NCBI GenBank assembly: GCA_016839845.1
Contig: JAEOTL010000261.1
Coordinates: forward strand, 1 to 35,776
From: Promethearchaeota archaeon
GTDB taxonomy: Archaea > Asgardarchaeota > Lokiarchaeia > Sigynarchaeales > SOKP01
Length of the DNA: 35,776 bases
Reading direction: 5' to 3'
A model generated the notes under the pieces. That model saw only the letters and a list, made by a program, of their open reading frames with translations. It was not told the origin of the DNA and ran no database searches. Positions 8,107 to 17,123 of the stretch are shown here, piece by piece (positions within the stretch are counted from its first letter, which is position 1; every line of letters starts with the position of its first letter). The position numbers were made by a program, and so were the translations under genes.

Positions 8107-8691
8107 ATGACAAAAAATAAAATTCGACCGGGAGTTTATTTATACCCCATGCCCGTCTCAGTTATCGGGACCAATGTGAATGGTAAACCGAATTTTATGG
8201 CCTTAGCGTGGGTAAATATTGTTGAATACAAACCACCAGTCTTTGCGATTGCTTCGTATGAAACACATCATACCAATGTTGGAATCAAAGAGAATGGGAC
8301 CTTTAGTGTGAATATCCCTTCAGAAGAAATGGTGGTAGCTGCTGATTATGTAGGACTAGTATCAGGTAAGGAAGTAGACAAATCAGATGTGTTCGAGGTG
8401 TTTTACGGAGAATTAGAAACAGCTCCTATGATAACAGAAGCTCCTATAAATGTTGAATGTAAGGTTGTTAAAACTATAGATACTAAAGAATTTACCGGCG
8501 CAGAAAAAGGTCATGAGATTTTTATTGGAAGAGTGATAAACGCCTATGCCGAAGAGAAATATCTCACAAATGAGATACCAGATATTAAAAAAGTAAAACC
8601 ATTTGTGTTTTCAATCGACAATAATTATTGGGAAGTAGGAAAACATCTAGGAAATGCGTTTAGTATTGGAAAGGATTATAAGAAAAAATAA
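8107..8691 (+). CDS. Flavin reductase-like (flavoredoxin) protein
   Basis: 194 residues, the typical size of the flavin reductase-like FMN-binding split-barrel family. The N-terminal segment has the family pattern P-x-P-V-S-V-I-G-T near residues 15-23, followed by NFMALAWVN (29-37), H-H-T-N-V-G near 55-60 and FSVNIPS near 67-73. Members bind FMN and act as flavoredoxins or FMN reductases in anaerobes. The partner is unknown; the surrounding FeS and ATC-hydrolase-like genes suggest a general reductive role. It is followed on the same strand by the ATC-hydrolase-like gene 60 bases later, so co-transcription is possible. Confidence 0.85.
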   Translation: MTKNKIRPGVYLYPMPVSVIGTNVNGKPNFMALAWVNIVEYKPPVFAIASYETHHTNVGIKENGTFSVNIPSEEMVVAADYVGLVSGKEVDKSDVFEVFYGELETAPMITEAPINVECKVVKTIDTKEFTGAEKGHEIFIGRVINAYAEEKYLTNEIPDIKKVKPFVFSIDNNYWEVGKHLGNAFSIGKDYKKK

Positions 8692-8740
8692 TAAATACAA
8701 TATAATCACTTACTCAAATTAAAATAATATACAAAATAAA

Positions 8741-8745
8741 GGTGA
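8741..8745 (+). promoter_or_regulatory. Shine-Dalgarno GGTGA before an ATT start
   Basis: AAAGGTGA ends six bases before ATT 8752. This is the spacing expected for a ribosome-binding site and is the main positional evidence that translation of the following gene begins at the ATT codon rather than at TTG 8863. Confidence 0.5.
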
Positions 8746-8751
8746 CAATAA

Positions 8752-9282
8752 ATTTCTAATGAATTTAAGGGATTCACTAATGATGATCTTCTTGAGGCTT
8801 TACGAGAGCAAAAAGAAATTGGGAATAAGTATAAAATCCCCCACTTCAATTTATTTGCGAGGTTGTTTTGTAGTATATCTGAAGAAGTAATTAATTCCTT
8901 TGGAGAAAAAGGGAGAGAAGCAATAGTTAGAGCAGTACAGCAATTTGGAAAAAGAAGAGGGGAAGAAATAAGACAACTTGTTATTTCGAAAGGAAAAGAG
9001 TTGACACTTAAGAATTTCTTAGTATATAATACATTTGACTCTAGTGAAACAACAAAATATAAAATTGAGATTGTAGAAGGAAATGTGGAAGTTGTCATAA
9101 GGAGTTGTGTTTTTTGTGATGGCTGCAAAGATTGGGGTAAAGAAGATGTAGGAAAGATATATTGCGAGCATGTTGACACAGCTATTTTAAACGGGTATAA
9201 CCCTGACATTAAATTTGAGATGCCATCTTCTCTTACTAGCGGTGATAAACGTTGTATTCAACGATATATTGTTAAGAGTTAA
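8752..9282 (+). CDS. ATC hydrolase-like protein (L-2-amino-thiazoline-4-carboxylate hydrolase family)
   Basis: The C-terminal part has the family's cysteine/glycine pattern: C-x-F-C..., then YCEHVD-x-A-x-x-x-G-Y-N-P, then SGDKRC near the end. Family members are annotated as L-2-amino-thiazoline-4-carboxylic acid hydrolases, but most are uncharacterised, so the substrate is uncertain. The first ordinary start codon in frame is TTG at 8863 (139 residues), yet the frame stays open upstream to a stop at 8749-8751 and those 37 codons read as good protein (FKGFTNDDLLEALREQKE region). I place the start at ATT 8752, giving 176 residues. A one-base insertion after a GTG at 8742 would also explain it. 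It follows the flavin reductase gene on the same strand. Confidence 0.7.
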   Translation: MSNEFKGFTNDDLLEALREQKEIGNKYKIPHFNLFARLFCSISEEVINSFGEKGREAIVRAVQQFGKRRGEEIRQLVISKGKELTLKNFLVYNTFDSSETTKYKIEIVEGNVEVVIRSCVFCDGCKDWGKEDVGKIYCEHVDTAILNGYNPDIKFEMPSSLTSGDKRCIQRYIVKS

Positions 9283-9355
9283 ATTCTTATAACGTAAATA
9301 GCATCTAAATTCCTCCATGGATAGTTTTATATTAATTTTAATCTTAGTATAACCT

Positions 9356-10486
9356 ATGACAGAAGTGGATAATTATGAAATTGTAAGGCAAAAATTGGTA
9401 ATAGGCCCTATTAAGACACCAAAACATAGAAAAGTTAAAAAGCTAATGAAGGTGTTCTGGAATGAAGAAGAGATTAAACTTCTTTCTCACTTTGAACCAG
9501 CAGATCAATGGACTTCTCTCAGGCAATTGCAAGAAAGATCTGGTTTATCTAAGGATGAAATTAAACAATTACTCAAAAAACCCTTAAGAAAAGGTACAAT
9601 ATCAAAGCGGGGAACAAAATATTGTCTTGATCCAATTCTACCTGGCATTTTCGAAAAATATTTTCAGAGAAGCGCAGACACAGAAGAGAATATAAAAAAG
9701 GCGGCGAATTTATATTGGGATCTTTTTAAGGAAGTAGCACCACAAGGCTCCTTTAATGAAAAGGGGTGGAGACCGTTAAGACCAATACTTCCCCTTGAAG
9801 CTCAAGAAAAATTAATTGAAATTAATGAAGATTTTGATGTTGAATCACAAACTTTACCCTACGAATCTGTAAAGAATTTAATTGATAATCATGATCAATT
9901 TGCTTCTATCACATGTCAGTGCCGTCTTATTGGGGAGCTTTCAGGAGAACCATGTGAAGTAGCACCTGCCGAGATGGGATGCTTTGTAGCCGGTGCAGCT
10001 GGGAAAATGATGGTTGATTTAGGAGTTCGCGGGGCAAAATTGATGACCAAAGAGGAAGCTATCGAATTTCTTAAAGAAACAGAAAAAAGAGGCTTGGTAC
10101 ATAATGCTGTTTTTGATAAAGGTAACGAATCTTCGGTGTTTGTTTGCAATTGCTGTGGATGTCATTGTGGGGTGTTATTTCCCCCTAAATTATTCATGGA
10201 GGCTGCAGTTCCATCGAACTATTCTCCTAAAATGGATAATGGACTCTGTACTAAATGTGAGACGTGCATGAGAAAATGCCCCCAGGGTGCGATATATCAC
10301 CAATTTCCCATAAAAGCTGACTCATCTGATGAGGAGATGGTAGTTAGAGAAGAATACTGCATCGGATGTGGAGTTTGTGCTGCTAATTGTCCTAGTGATG
10401 CCATTAAAATGGTAAAAACACGAGACAATGTTGCCCCTGATAGAGCACTAATCGGTAATAAAACATTTACCGAAATGTTACAATAA
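9356..10486 (+). CDS. Winged-helix / multi-[4Fe-4S] oxidoreductase-like protein
   Basis: 376 residues. Residues about 35-90 look like a winged helix (WTSLRQLQERSGLSKDEI). The middle holds clustered cysteines (C187, C189, C200, C209 and a VCNCCGCHCG block at 263-272). The C-terminus has two ferredoxin motifs: C298/C301/C304/C308 and C335/C338/C341/C345, each followed by proline or by an alanine/serine-aspartate turn. This is a known but poorly characterised family of FeS proteins in anaerobic bacteria and archaea; the middle cysteines could bind a further cluster. It probably transfers electrons. The winged helix suggests DNA or protein binding, perhaps redox sensing, which is inference. A nine-T tract follows the stop. 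Confidence 0.7.
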   Translation: MTEVDNYEIVRQKLVIGPIKTPKHRKVKKLMKVFWNEEEIKLLSHFEPADQWTSLRQLQERSGLSKDEIKQLLKKPLRKGTISKRGTKYCLDPILPGIFEKYFQRSADTEENIKKAANLYWDLFKEVAPQGSFNEKGWRPLRPILPLEAQEKLIEINEDFDVESQTLPYESVKNLIDNHDQFASITCQCRLIGELSGEPCEVAPAEMGCFVAGAAGKMMVDLGVRGAKLMTKEEAIEFLKETEKRGLVHNAVFDKGNESSVFVCNCCGCHCGVLFPPKLFMEAAVPSNYSPKMDNGLCTKCETCMRKCPQGAIYHQFPIKADSSDEEMVVREEYCIGCGVCAANCPSDAIKMVKTRDNVAPDRALIGNKTFTEMLQ

Positions 10487-10496
10487 ATAGTTGTAA

Positions 10497-10505
10497 TTTT
10501 TTTTT
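10497..10505 (+). terminator. Poly-T terminator after the multi-FeS gene
   Basis: Nine consecutive T residues begin about ten bases after the stop codon at 10486, followed by more T-rich sequence. Archaeal RNA polymerase terminates on such T tracts without needing a hairpin. No stem-loop was found. Confidence 0.4.
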
Positions 10506-10687
10506 CCTCTTTTTCTTGTAAATCAATTTTAGTCTATATTACTAAAAATATAAAAAAAAAGGGAATATGAAAGATGTAAAATAATCAAAAGAAGAAGTTT
10601 TATATCCCTTTATTGTCTATTTCCTATCTTGCAAAATTCCTAATTCTTAAAACTATTACTAACCTTTTTATTAAATAAATAAATTTA

Positions 10688-10942
10688 TTAATAAAATGAT
10701 TTTCGGCCACGGGTATTTATTCTAGGTCCCTTTTGAGTGACTTTAACATCACTAGCTTGAGGTCCCTTCTTTCCCTCGGTGATTTCATACTCTACGATAT
10801 CTCCCTCATATATAATTTTGAATTCGTCTCCTTCTCCTGTAATGGAGGTATAGTGGACGAATACATCTGGGGAACCATCGTCAGGGGTTATGAAACCGAA
10901 GCCTTTCTTACTGTTAAACCATTTTACTGTTCCAGCTGGCAT
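10688..10942 (-). CDS. Cold-shock domain protein
   Basis: 84 residues forming one OB-fold cold-shock domain. The start [15 protein letters not shown] contains the RNP1 motif (KGFGFI at about 13-18) and VFVHY near 27-31 is RNP2. These bind single-stranded RNA or DNA and act as RNA chaperones. The C-terminus has a short basic R-G-R-K extension that may help nucleic-acid binding. The family is widespread in bacteria but uneven in archaea, so this may be an old acquisition. It is monocistronic, with AT-rich flanks on both sides. Confidence 0.92.
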   Translation of the reverse strand: MPAGTVKWFNSKKGFGFITPDDGSPDVFVHYTSITGEGDEFKIIYEGDIVEYEITEGKKGPQASDVKVTQKGPRINTRGRKSFY

Positions 10943-11092
10943 TTTTCATAAAACCTTACTACATTCAAATCAATTAACACACTAGAAAAAGTGCATTAAT
11001 CAAGATATTTAAGTATTCCAGAGTAATATATTTTACTAAAAAATGATTTAGTAATCTATTTCCTACTTTAATGGTGATAATAAATCAATTAG

Positions 11093-11473
11093 TTAAAGCG
11101 AATGAGCCATAAACCACTCAAAAACCGGTGGGAGATTTTCTATAATTCGGTATTTTATTTCGTTGTGTAAAAGTAATACGAATATTTCATTTAATCCCCT
11201 TACATGTTGGTAAATCTCTTCACTGGAAATCTCTTTTAAAGTGTTTTTTTCTTCTACATCTATGTAAAAGATTGAAAATTCATCAATCTTCGCATATTCG
11301 GGTCCCCAACTGTATTCAATCTCCTCTAAAACCAGAAGTATAAATTTTTGCAAATCCTCTTCAAGAGATATAAACCCATCCAATGTGCTTATCTCATCTT
11401 TGTAAAGTACGAAAAAATTGGCGGTTACCTCTGGAGGTTGATAATTCTGCATAATTTTCTTAAAATCAGGCAT
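11093..11473 (-). CDS. Hypothetical protein, 126 residues
   Basis: No family was recognised. The protein is acidic, mixed alpha/beta by eye, with no signal peptide, no membrane segment and no cysteine motif. Residues about 18-60 and 95-115 are rich in hydrophobic-plus-glutamate helices and there is an IFYIDVEE strand near 68-75. It may be a small binding or scaffold protein. It lies next to the Ras-like GTPase gene but divergent from it, so a functional link is possible, not shown. The ORF is real-looking in length and composition, with ATG at 11473. Confidence 0.6.
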   Translation of the reverse strand: MPDFKKIMQNYQPPEVTANFFVLYKDEISTLDGFISLEEDLQKFILLVLEEIEYSWGPEYAKIDEFSIFYIDVEEKNTLKEISSEEIYQHVRGLNEIFVLLLHNEIKYRIIENLPPVFEWFMAHSL

Positions 11474-11753
11474 GGTTAAAAGATTATATCTATATGAATC
11501 AAGAGAATCAAATCATCAATTTTCTTCTACTAATTATAAAAAAATAGCTCTTTTGTATCTTGGATAAATATTTTAAACTTATGGCATCTGACTTAAAAAC
11601 ATTGTTAATTGAGAGAAATTACACCATAGTCATCCTCAATTTAGGATTTATACCGAGTGTATGTAATCAGTTTAAGTAACAAAATATTTAATGATATATT
11701 TCCACCTTAATTTTAAAAGGCTAAAATTCTATAGCTATATTGACAGGGTTACT

Positions 11754-12290
11754 ATGGGAGCAAAGACTAATCTATTTAAGATATGTATTGTCGGCGATCA
11801 TGGAGTAGGGAAAAGTACTCTACTACATCAATATTTAGAAAGAAGATTTATTTCAAATGTTCAATCCACAATTGGTTCTAACTTTTTTGTAAAACGCGTG
11901 AAACTCCCAAATGTAAAGAATTATATCACTTTACAAATATGGGATTTAGCTGGTCAAGATCATTTTAGATGGGTTCGGCAAGCTTTTTATAAAGGAGCGA
12001 AGGGAATAGTCTATGTATTTGATTTATCTCGGAAAGATACTCGCGAACATATTGAAGTATGGAAAGAGGAAGTGGAAAGAGCAGCTGGTTTTCTCCCTAA
12101 TGTGTTGGTAGGAAATAAACTGGACTTAGTTAACTCTAGCGTAAAAAATACCCCCGAAGAAATTGCTAATGATATTATCCGTGCATTAAAATCATGCCTG
12201 TATACTGAAACAAGCGCCAAATTAGGTACCGGTGTTGATAATGTGTTCTTCAAATTAACTACGGAAATGAATAGGAGTTATAATCGATAA
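11754..12290 (+). CDS. Ras-like small GTPase
   Basis: With the start at ATG 11754 the protein is 178 residues, the normal small-GTPase size. All five G motifs are visible: P-loop GDHGVGKS at 14-21 (G1), the switch I threonine in QSTIG near 37-41 (G2), WDLAGQ at 63-68 (G3, with the catalytic glutamine), NKLD at 121-124 (G4) and TSAK at 153-156 (G5). Asgard archaea have many such Rab/Ras-type GTPases with likely roles in membrane or cytoskeleton control. An ATG at 11691 would add 21 residues that are not typical of the family, so I reject it. There is no C-terminal cysteine for prenylation; the end is NRSYNR. It is followed 54 bases later by an MBL hydrolase gene. Confidence 0.92.
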   Translation: MGAKTNLFKICIVGDHGVGKSTLLHQYLERRFISNVQSTIGSNFFVKRVKLPNVKNYITLQIWDLAGQDHFRWVRQAFYKGAKGIVYVFDLSRKDTREHIEVWKEEVERAAGFLPNVLVGNKLDLVNSSVKNTPEEIANDIIRALKSCLYTETSAKLGTGVDNVFFKLTTEMNRSYNR

Positions 12291-12344
12291 AAACCATTCC
12301 TATATAAATTTTCGAATCTTTACCTAATTCTGAGGAATAAAAAT

Positions 12345-13226
12345 ATGGAATTTAGTGAAATTTCTGATAACATAGTTGTTATGTATTCCCCTAAGGAACA
12401 TTTTTCTTTCAATAATGCCCCACAAACAGTACCAATAGCTTGCATTTCTCTTCCTGATAATCTAATCTTTGTAGATTGCGGTGCTTATCCAGACATAGCA
12501 CTTAAATTTCGTCACGATATGGAGATTAAGTTCCAGCAAAAAGCAACCTACTTATTACTCACTCATACTCATTGGGATCATATCCTCGCAATTGACGTTT
12601 TCGAAGATATTGACATAGTTGCATCTGAAATGGGAATTCAAGATTTCGGAAGTTTCATCAAAGTTTTAAAGAGTAAAACCCCAGATAAATGGCCGACCAT
12701 TTTAAACACCGAAGAAGAGGAGATAATCCAAATCTTAAAAAACATGAAAATGGTTTTACCTAATATTAGTGTAAGAGAGGAATTCAAGATTGGGGATGAT
12801 GTTATTTTCCGCGTAATTGGGGGTCATAGTGTTGATTCTGCTGAGATTTATATCCCTAAAAAGAAAACACTTTTTGCAGGGGATAATCTTGTAGAGTGTT
12901 ATTCGCAGATTCCAGGAAATCCAGACGAGACAATGAGAATATTAAAACACTGGGAATCATTGGATCTCGGATTTATCGTCCCAGGTCATGGAAAAATCGT
13001 AAAGAAGGATTTTTTAATGAAGCTTACGTCATATTTTGAAAATTTGATATCTACATTAGAAGAACTTATTAAACAGAATATTCCTCGAAAGGAAATAATA
13101 TCTCATCCCAACTTACCTGACTATTTTGGAAGAAAACGTCCAAATTGGGCAGAGGGATGTTTTCCAAATTCAAACTGGATCGAAATGACAATAAGAAGTT
13201 GGCTTCGTTACTTAAAACGTAGATGA
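12345..13226 (+). CDS. Metallo-beta-lactamase-fold hydrolase
   Basis: 293 residues with the metal-binding motif HTHWDH at 74-79, a further histidine in GGHSVD near 163-168, an acidic ligand in FAGDNL near 180-185 and PGHG near 211-214, so all metal ligands of the glyoxalase II-type fold are present. It should be a zinc- or iron-dependent hydrolase or lactonase; the substrate is unknown. The C-terminal ~80 residues are helical and charged, with a WAEGCFPNSNW stretch near 266-276 that I do not recognise. It follows the small GTPase gene on the same strand. Confidence 0.85.
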   Translation: MEFSEISDNIVVMYSPKEHFSFNNAPQTVPIACISLPDNLIFVDCGAYPDIALKFRHDMEIKFQQKATYLLLTHTHWDHILAIDVFEDIDIVASEMGIQDFGSFIKVLKSKTPDKWPTILNTEEEEIIQILKNMKMVLPNISVREEFKIGDDVIFRVIGGHSVDSAEIYIPKKKTLFAGDNLVECYSQIPGNPDETMRILKHWESLDLGFIVPGHGKIVKKDFLMKLTSYFENLISTLEELIKQNIPRKEIISHPNLPDYFGRKRPNWAEGCFPNSNWIEMTIRSWLRYLKRR

Positions 13227-13353
13227 TAGAAATCTTTCTTATGTCATCAAACCCTAGGAATGGAAATAAACTTTTCAAGAAAAAGATAAAAATCTAGACT
13301 TATTAAATTACTAAGATACTGAATTGAATTTCTCGTTTAACAAGGGCTAGAAG

Positions 13354-15630
13354 ATGAAAGAAAAGCACGATACAAATTTTGAAACTGAACTCTTAAGATT
13401 GATACAACCGACGAGTCAAGAGAAAAGGCATGATATTTATGAACTGCTCAATCTAAAACGAGAATTTCTTGAAAAAAATGTCCATAAATTATCCCTATTA
13501 GATGTTCCCAAAGAACTAACAGAAAACGTCTATAAATTCCTCCTTGAATTCTTTAGTTTTTATTATATTTCAGGTTCTTTTATAGGTACTCGAAAAAGTA
13601 AAATTAAGAATGATAAGGGAAAACCGTTTGATGGGGAAGATGTAATTCTTTATTGGACAACTCAAGATCAGCACTATATTAAATCCATCGAATCTACAAA
13701 AGATTCTGGAAGGAAAGAAACTCCGGATTATTTTATTCATAAGAACCTACGACAATTTTTAAATCAGGAATTACGTGATTATCTCGGGCATACACTTTTT
13801 CCACCAGAGAAGGTTACCAATCTTGATGTTGATAACTCAAAAATGGTTTTCAATATTGTTAATATCGTTAAACGAATAGCGAGTGAGATTATTGAATTAT
13901 TAGCTCAATTTGAGAACTTCCAATTACAGTTATGGAAAAAAAAGAAGTTCGTACTAAAAACAAATTTCATAATTACGCTAGATAAGATCGAAGAATATAC
14001 GTCTAAATCATTCCTTGACGGCATTATACCTGAAATTGTTCGCAATAAGTTACAAATTCAAGAATGGAAAGAGCTATTTAAAACCAAAAGTGCTATATTA
14101 GATGAGAATACCATTATGGGAAGTGATAAACTAAGAACACTCCCCATAGATACAAAATTCTTTGATGAAAACTTTAAGTGGAACTTACTTACAGCTCTTA
14201 CTAAAGATTTTGCTTTGGACGATATTTTAGATGGGACTCTTATTAAAAGCGATAATATTCATGCGTTAAATTTAATTATGAAAAGATTTAGGGAACATGT
14301 CAACCTAATTTACATCGATCCCCCCTACAATACAGGACACGATTACCCTTTCTTTAAAAACACCTTTTTGGATTCCTCTTGGCTAGGTCTGATGTATGAC
14401 AGGTTAAATCTTGCCCAAGAATTGTTAAACAAGGAAGGAAATATGTTTGTAAGAATCGATCACAATGGTAATCAGTATGTCAGATTTTTATTAGATTTGG
14501 TCTTTGGGAAAATCAGCTTCAGAAATGAAATAATAGTTAATAAAACTAAAGCTAAGCAACAAATAAAAAAACCCTTTATTCAACAAACTGAAAGCTTGTT
14601 TTTCTATTCAAAAAGTGAGGACTATTATTTTAATCAACTGCTAACGCCTAGGAAAAACCCACAATGGTATGAACTCCTTGATCTTCCCAGAGCTAATGAA
14701 ACTCCCAGAAGAATTCTGGGAAAACTGTTTTATCCTCCTAAAAAGAGGCGATGGGGATTATCTCAAGAGAGAATTGATTTATTTGAAAAGAATAAAAAGA
14801 TACGGATAAATAAGGAAAAAAGTTACGTTGATTGTCGCGGAATTACCATGAACGAAAAACCCGAATTGTACTATGATACTGAACCAATTAGAAATGACTG
14901 GTTGGATATCCCAGGATACTCTCAAACCCATAAATTTCCAACAGAAGATGCTGAGGAATTGTTAAAAAGAGTTATAGAAAGTGGGTCTAAAACCAACGAC
15001 GTTGTATTAGATTATTTTTCCGGTTCGGGTACAACTATTGCTACGGCACATAAAATTGGGAGAAAGTGGGTGGGGATTGAGAAAGGGGACCAATTTAATA
15101 AGTTTATCCTCCCAAGGATGAAAAATGTGCTCAGAGGAGAAAAAACAGGGATTTCAAAAATGATTGACACAAATAAGGGGGGATTCTTCAAATATCAATA
15201 TTTAGAGCAATTCGAAGATTCCATTGAAAATGTTGCGTTTGATGATCTTGTGAATAAAAATTTGCGAGTTATAAAATATTTTGAGGATCCCTTTAACTAT
15301 ACCTATAAGAGTTTCAAAAATGACCAATCTCAAATAATTAATGTAGACCTAATTGAAACATTCAATTATATATTAGGATTAACCCCTACACAACTAAGTA
15401 GTATTGAGGAAAATGGAAGATTATATCTTTTCATTGAAGGAACCTTAGATGAAAAGGTGATTTTAGTAGTTTGGCGCTCACTCATTGATCTAGATTATGA
15501 CAGCGATATAAAGATTATTCAGAACTATTTAAATAATAGTGACTATAGTCAACTTTATCTAAACGGGAAGAATCTAATAGAAGAGTCAATTTCTATAGAA
15601 AAAGAATTTACAAAATTGATGTGGGTGTAA
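13354..15630 (+). CDS. Type III Mod-like site-specific DNA methyltransferase (orphan)
   Basis: 758 residues, a large beta-class amino-methyltransferase. The catalytic motif IV is DPPY at 322-325 (DPPYNTG), and the SAM-binding motif I is DYFSGSGTT from 553. The order IV-before-I is that of type III Mod and related adenine methylases. The N-terminal ~300 residues contain the ILYWTTQDQHYIK element near 98-110, similar to the N-terminal domain seen in large type III Mod proteins. The region between IV and I is where the target-recognition part lies, and a C-terminal domain starts with the FFKYQYLEQFED element near 609-620. No Res helicase/endonuclease gene lies beside it; the neighbours are an MBL hydrolase and an MFS protein. 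It therefore looks like a solitary methyltransferase with an epigenetic or protective role. Confidence 0.88.
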   Translation: MKEKHDTNFETELLRLIQPTSQEKRHDIYELLNLKREFLEKNVHKLSLLDVPKELTENVYKFLLEFFSFYYISGSFIGTRKSKIKNDKGKPFDGEDVILYWTTQDQHYIKSIESTKDSGRKETPDYFIHKNLRQFLNQELRDYLGHTLFPPEKVTNLDVDNSKMVFNIVNIVKRIASEIIELLAQFENFQLQLWKKKKFVLKTNFIITLDKIEEYTSKSFLDGIIPEIVRNKLQIQEWKELFKTKSAILDENTIMGSDKLRTLPIDTKFFDENFKWNLLTALTKDFALDDILDGTLIKSDNIHALNLIMKRFREHVNLIYIDPPYNTGHDYPFFKNTFLDSSWLGLMYDRLNLAQELLNKEGNMFVRIDHNGNQYVRFLLDLVFGKISFRNEIIVNKTKAKQQIKKPFIQQTESLFFYSKSEDYYFNQLLTPRKNPQWYELLDLPRANETPRRILGKLFYPPKKRRWGLSQERIDLFEKNKKIRINKEKSYVDCRGITMNEKPELYYDTEPIRNDWLDIPGYSQTHKFPTEDAEELLKRVIESGSKTNDVVLDYFSGSGTTIATAHKIGRKWVGIEKGDQFNKFILPRMKNVLRGEKTGISKMIDTNKGGFFKYQYLEQFEDSIENVAFDDLVNKNLRVIKYFEDPFNYTYKSFKNDQSQIINVDLIETFNYILGLTPTQLSSIEENGRLYLFIEGTLDEKVILVVWRSLIDLDYDSDIKIIQNYLNNSDYSQLYLNGKNLIEESISIEKEFTKLMWV

Positions 15631-15714
15631 TTAATACAACCTCAAAAAATATCGGAAACTATATGAGATATTTTATATTTACCTCATTAACTACAAATTA
15701 AATGGTTTGACATT

Positions 15715-16962
15715 TTGGATTCAAACAATAACTCACCTCACAATTATCGAACCTGGCCGATTTTTCTCCTTGCTTTTATAAGATTGTTTTATGTCTCAAT
15801 TTTTGAGAGAGGTTTATCAAATTATCTTTTATATGATATAGGGATCAGGGAAAGCACGTTAGGATTTATTTCTTCTGCGGGAGCTATTACATATATATTT
15901 GCGCCCATCCTTGGAATATTCTTAACAAAGAAATTCTTAGGCATTCGGAAAGCTCTAATTTTAAATTCAATTCTTACACCCTTATTAACTGGAGTACAAA
16001 TACTATACCCTGAAGCATGGTTTTTAATTATCTGTCGAGTTTCATTAGGGTTATCAATGGGCTTATTTTGGCCGAATTGTCTTAATCTGTTGAGTAAATG
16101 GCAAAAAGTAAGTACTCTTGAAAGATCTAAGAAGAATTTTGGAGCTTTTAATTTTTCCTGGAATTTTGGCTTTATAGGTGGACTTCTCGTCGGTTTTGTC
16201 TGGACACTCTTTCTGAGTGACTATTTTGCCATGATGGTTGCTTGGATTTTATCATTTTCTTTAATCCCAGTAAGTTTTTTCATAAAAGGGGAGGAAAAAT
16301 CAGAGAATGGAGAAGAACCAATAATATATCAAACAGAGGATCCTCTTTCTCACTTAGATATTGAGCAAGATCTAAAAATTAATCCTCAAACTCCTATGAT
16401 TATTTATCCAATTCTATTCTCTTGGGCAGGTATAGCCTTCCTTACCATTTCTAAATCAATATTCAACTTTGGCTATCCAATTTTATTGAAAGATTTTTTT
16501 CCTGTTAACACTCCTTCTTATATGACTTATTTGGTGCAAGGAGGAATGCAGCTAATGCAACTTGGAGGATTAACATGGATTAATTCAATGAAAATAATTA
16601 AGAGGAAAACAGCTTCCTTAATAAGTGTTTTATTGGTTATGGTGGGAGCACTCGCAATTATTCTTGTAGGCAATATATGGTACATTTCTGTCATAACAGC
16701 CATTATTGGACTTTTCTTGGGTTTGATCCACGGCACAGGGATGAAGATCATGCTTGAATATGGGACCGCAAAAAACACAACAAAATATTCAACCATAAAT
16801 GAAATTTTAATCGGTGCTGGTTTTGGGATCACCCCAATTATAACTGGTTATGTCGTTGAAACCCAAATCTATGCAATTCACGTATTTGTTATAGTCTTAG
16901 GAATTTTCATCTTCTTGTTCCTATTGTACATATCCCGAAATGTTAAAAAAGATTATAATTAA
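15715..16962 (+). CDS. Major facilitator superfamily protein
   Basis: 415 residues with about 12 predicted membrane helices, a charged cytoplasmic loop at about 188-225 dividing the two six-helix halves, and MFS-like loop features near residues 70-85 (KKFLGIRKA). The substrate is not identifiable. The start is unclear: the first usual codon is TTG at 15715, and the frame is open a further eight codons to a stop at 15688-15690, with an ATT at 15697. No clear Shine-Dalgarno precedes either. It sits between the orphan Mod gene and iorA without obvious relation to either. Confidence 0.8.
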   Translation: MDSNNNSPHNYRTWPIFLLAFIRLFYVSIFERGLSNYLLYDIGIRESTLGFISSAGAITYIFAPILGIFLTKKFLGIRKALILNSILTPLLTGVQILYPEAWFLIICRVSLGLSMGLFWPNCLNLLSKWQKVSTLERSKKNFGAFNFSWNFGFIGGLLVGFVWTLFLSDYFAMMVAWILSFSLIPVSFFIKGEEKSENGEEPIIYQTEDPLSHLDIEQDLKINPQTPMIIYPILFSWAGIAFLTISKSIFNFGYPILLKDFFPVNTPSYMTYLVQGGMQLMQLGGLTWINSMKIIKRKTASLISVLLVMVGALAIILVGNIWYISVITAIIGLFLGLIHGTGMKIMLEYGTAKNTTKYSTINEILIGAGFGITPIITGYVVETQIYAIHVFVIVLGIFIFLFLLYISRNVKKDYN

Positions 16963-17123
16963 CCTCTTAAAGATTCTCTCTTCTTTGATTCTTCTATTTT
17001 ATTTCTTTTTAATATTTAATCACGTAGAAATCTCATAATTGAATAGAGATTATAAATAATAATAGTCAGAATTATATTTTAATGACCATACCAATCCTAA
17101 ATGATTTTATGTGATATATATTT

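Noticed and set aside
8759..8890. Short plus-strand ORF from ATG 8759 as an alternative start for the ATC-hydrolase-like gene
   Set aside because: It is in a different frame and reads into a stop after 43 codons; it does not join the ATC-hydrolase frame without a shift.
8706..9209. 167-residue minus-strand ORF
   Set aside because: Antisense to the ATC-hydrolase-like gene; it is serine/leucine-rich with no domain, a shadow of that frame.
11581..11679. 32-residue ORF in front of the Ras-like GTPase
   Set aside because: Too short, no clear ribosome site and mixed composition; kept only as a note that the 280-base gap holds nothing else.
11691..11753. Longer Ras-like GTPase starting at ATG 11691
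   Set aside because: The extra 21 residues are unlike small GTPase N-termini; ATG 11754 gives the standard length.
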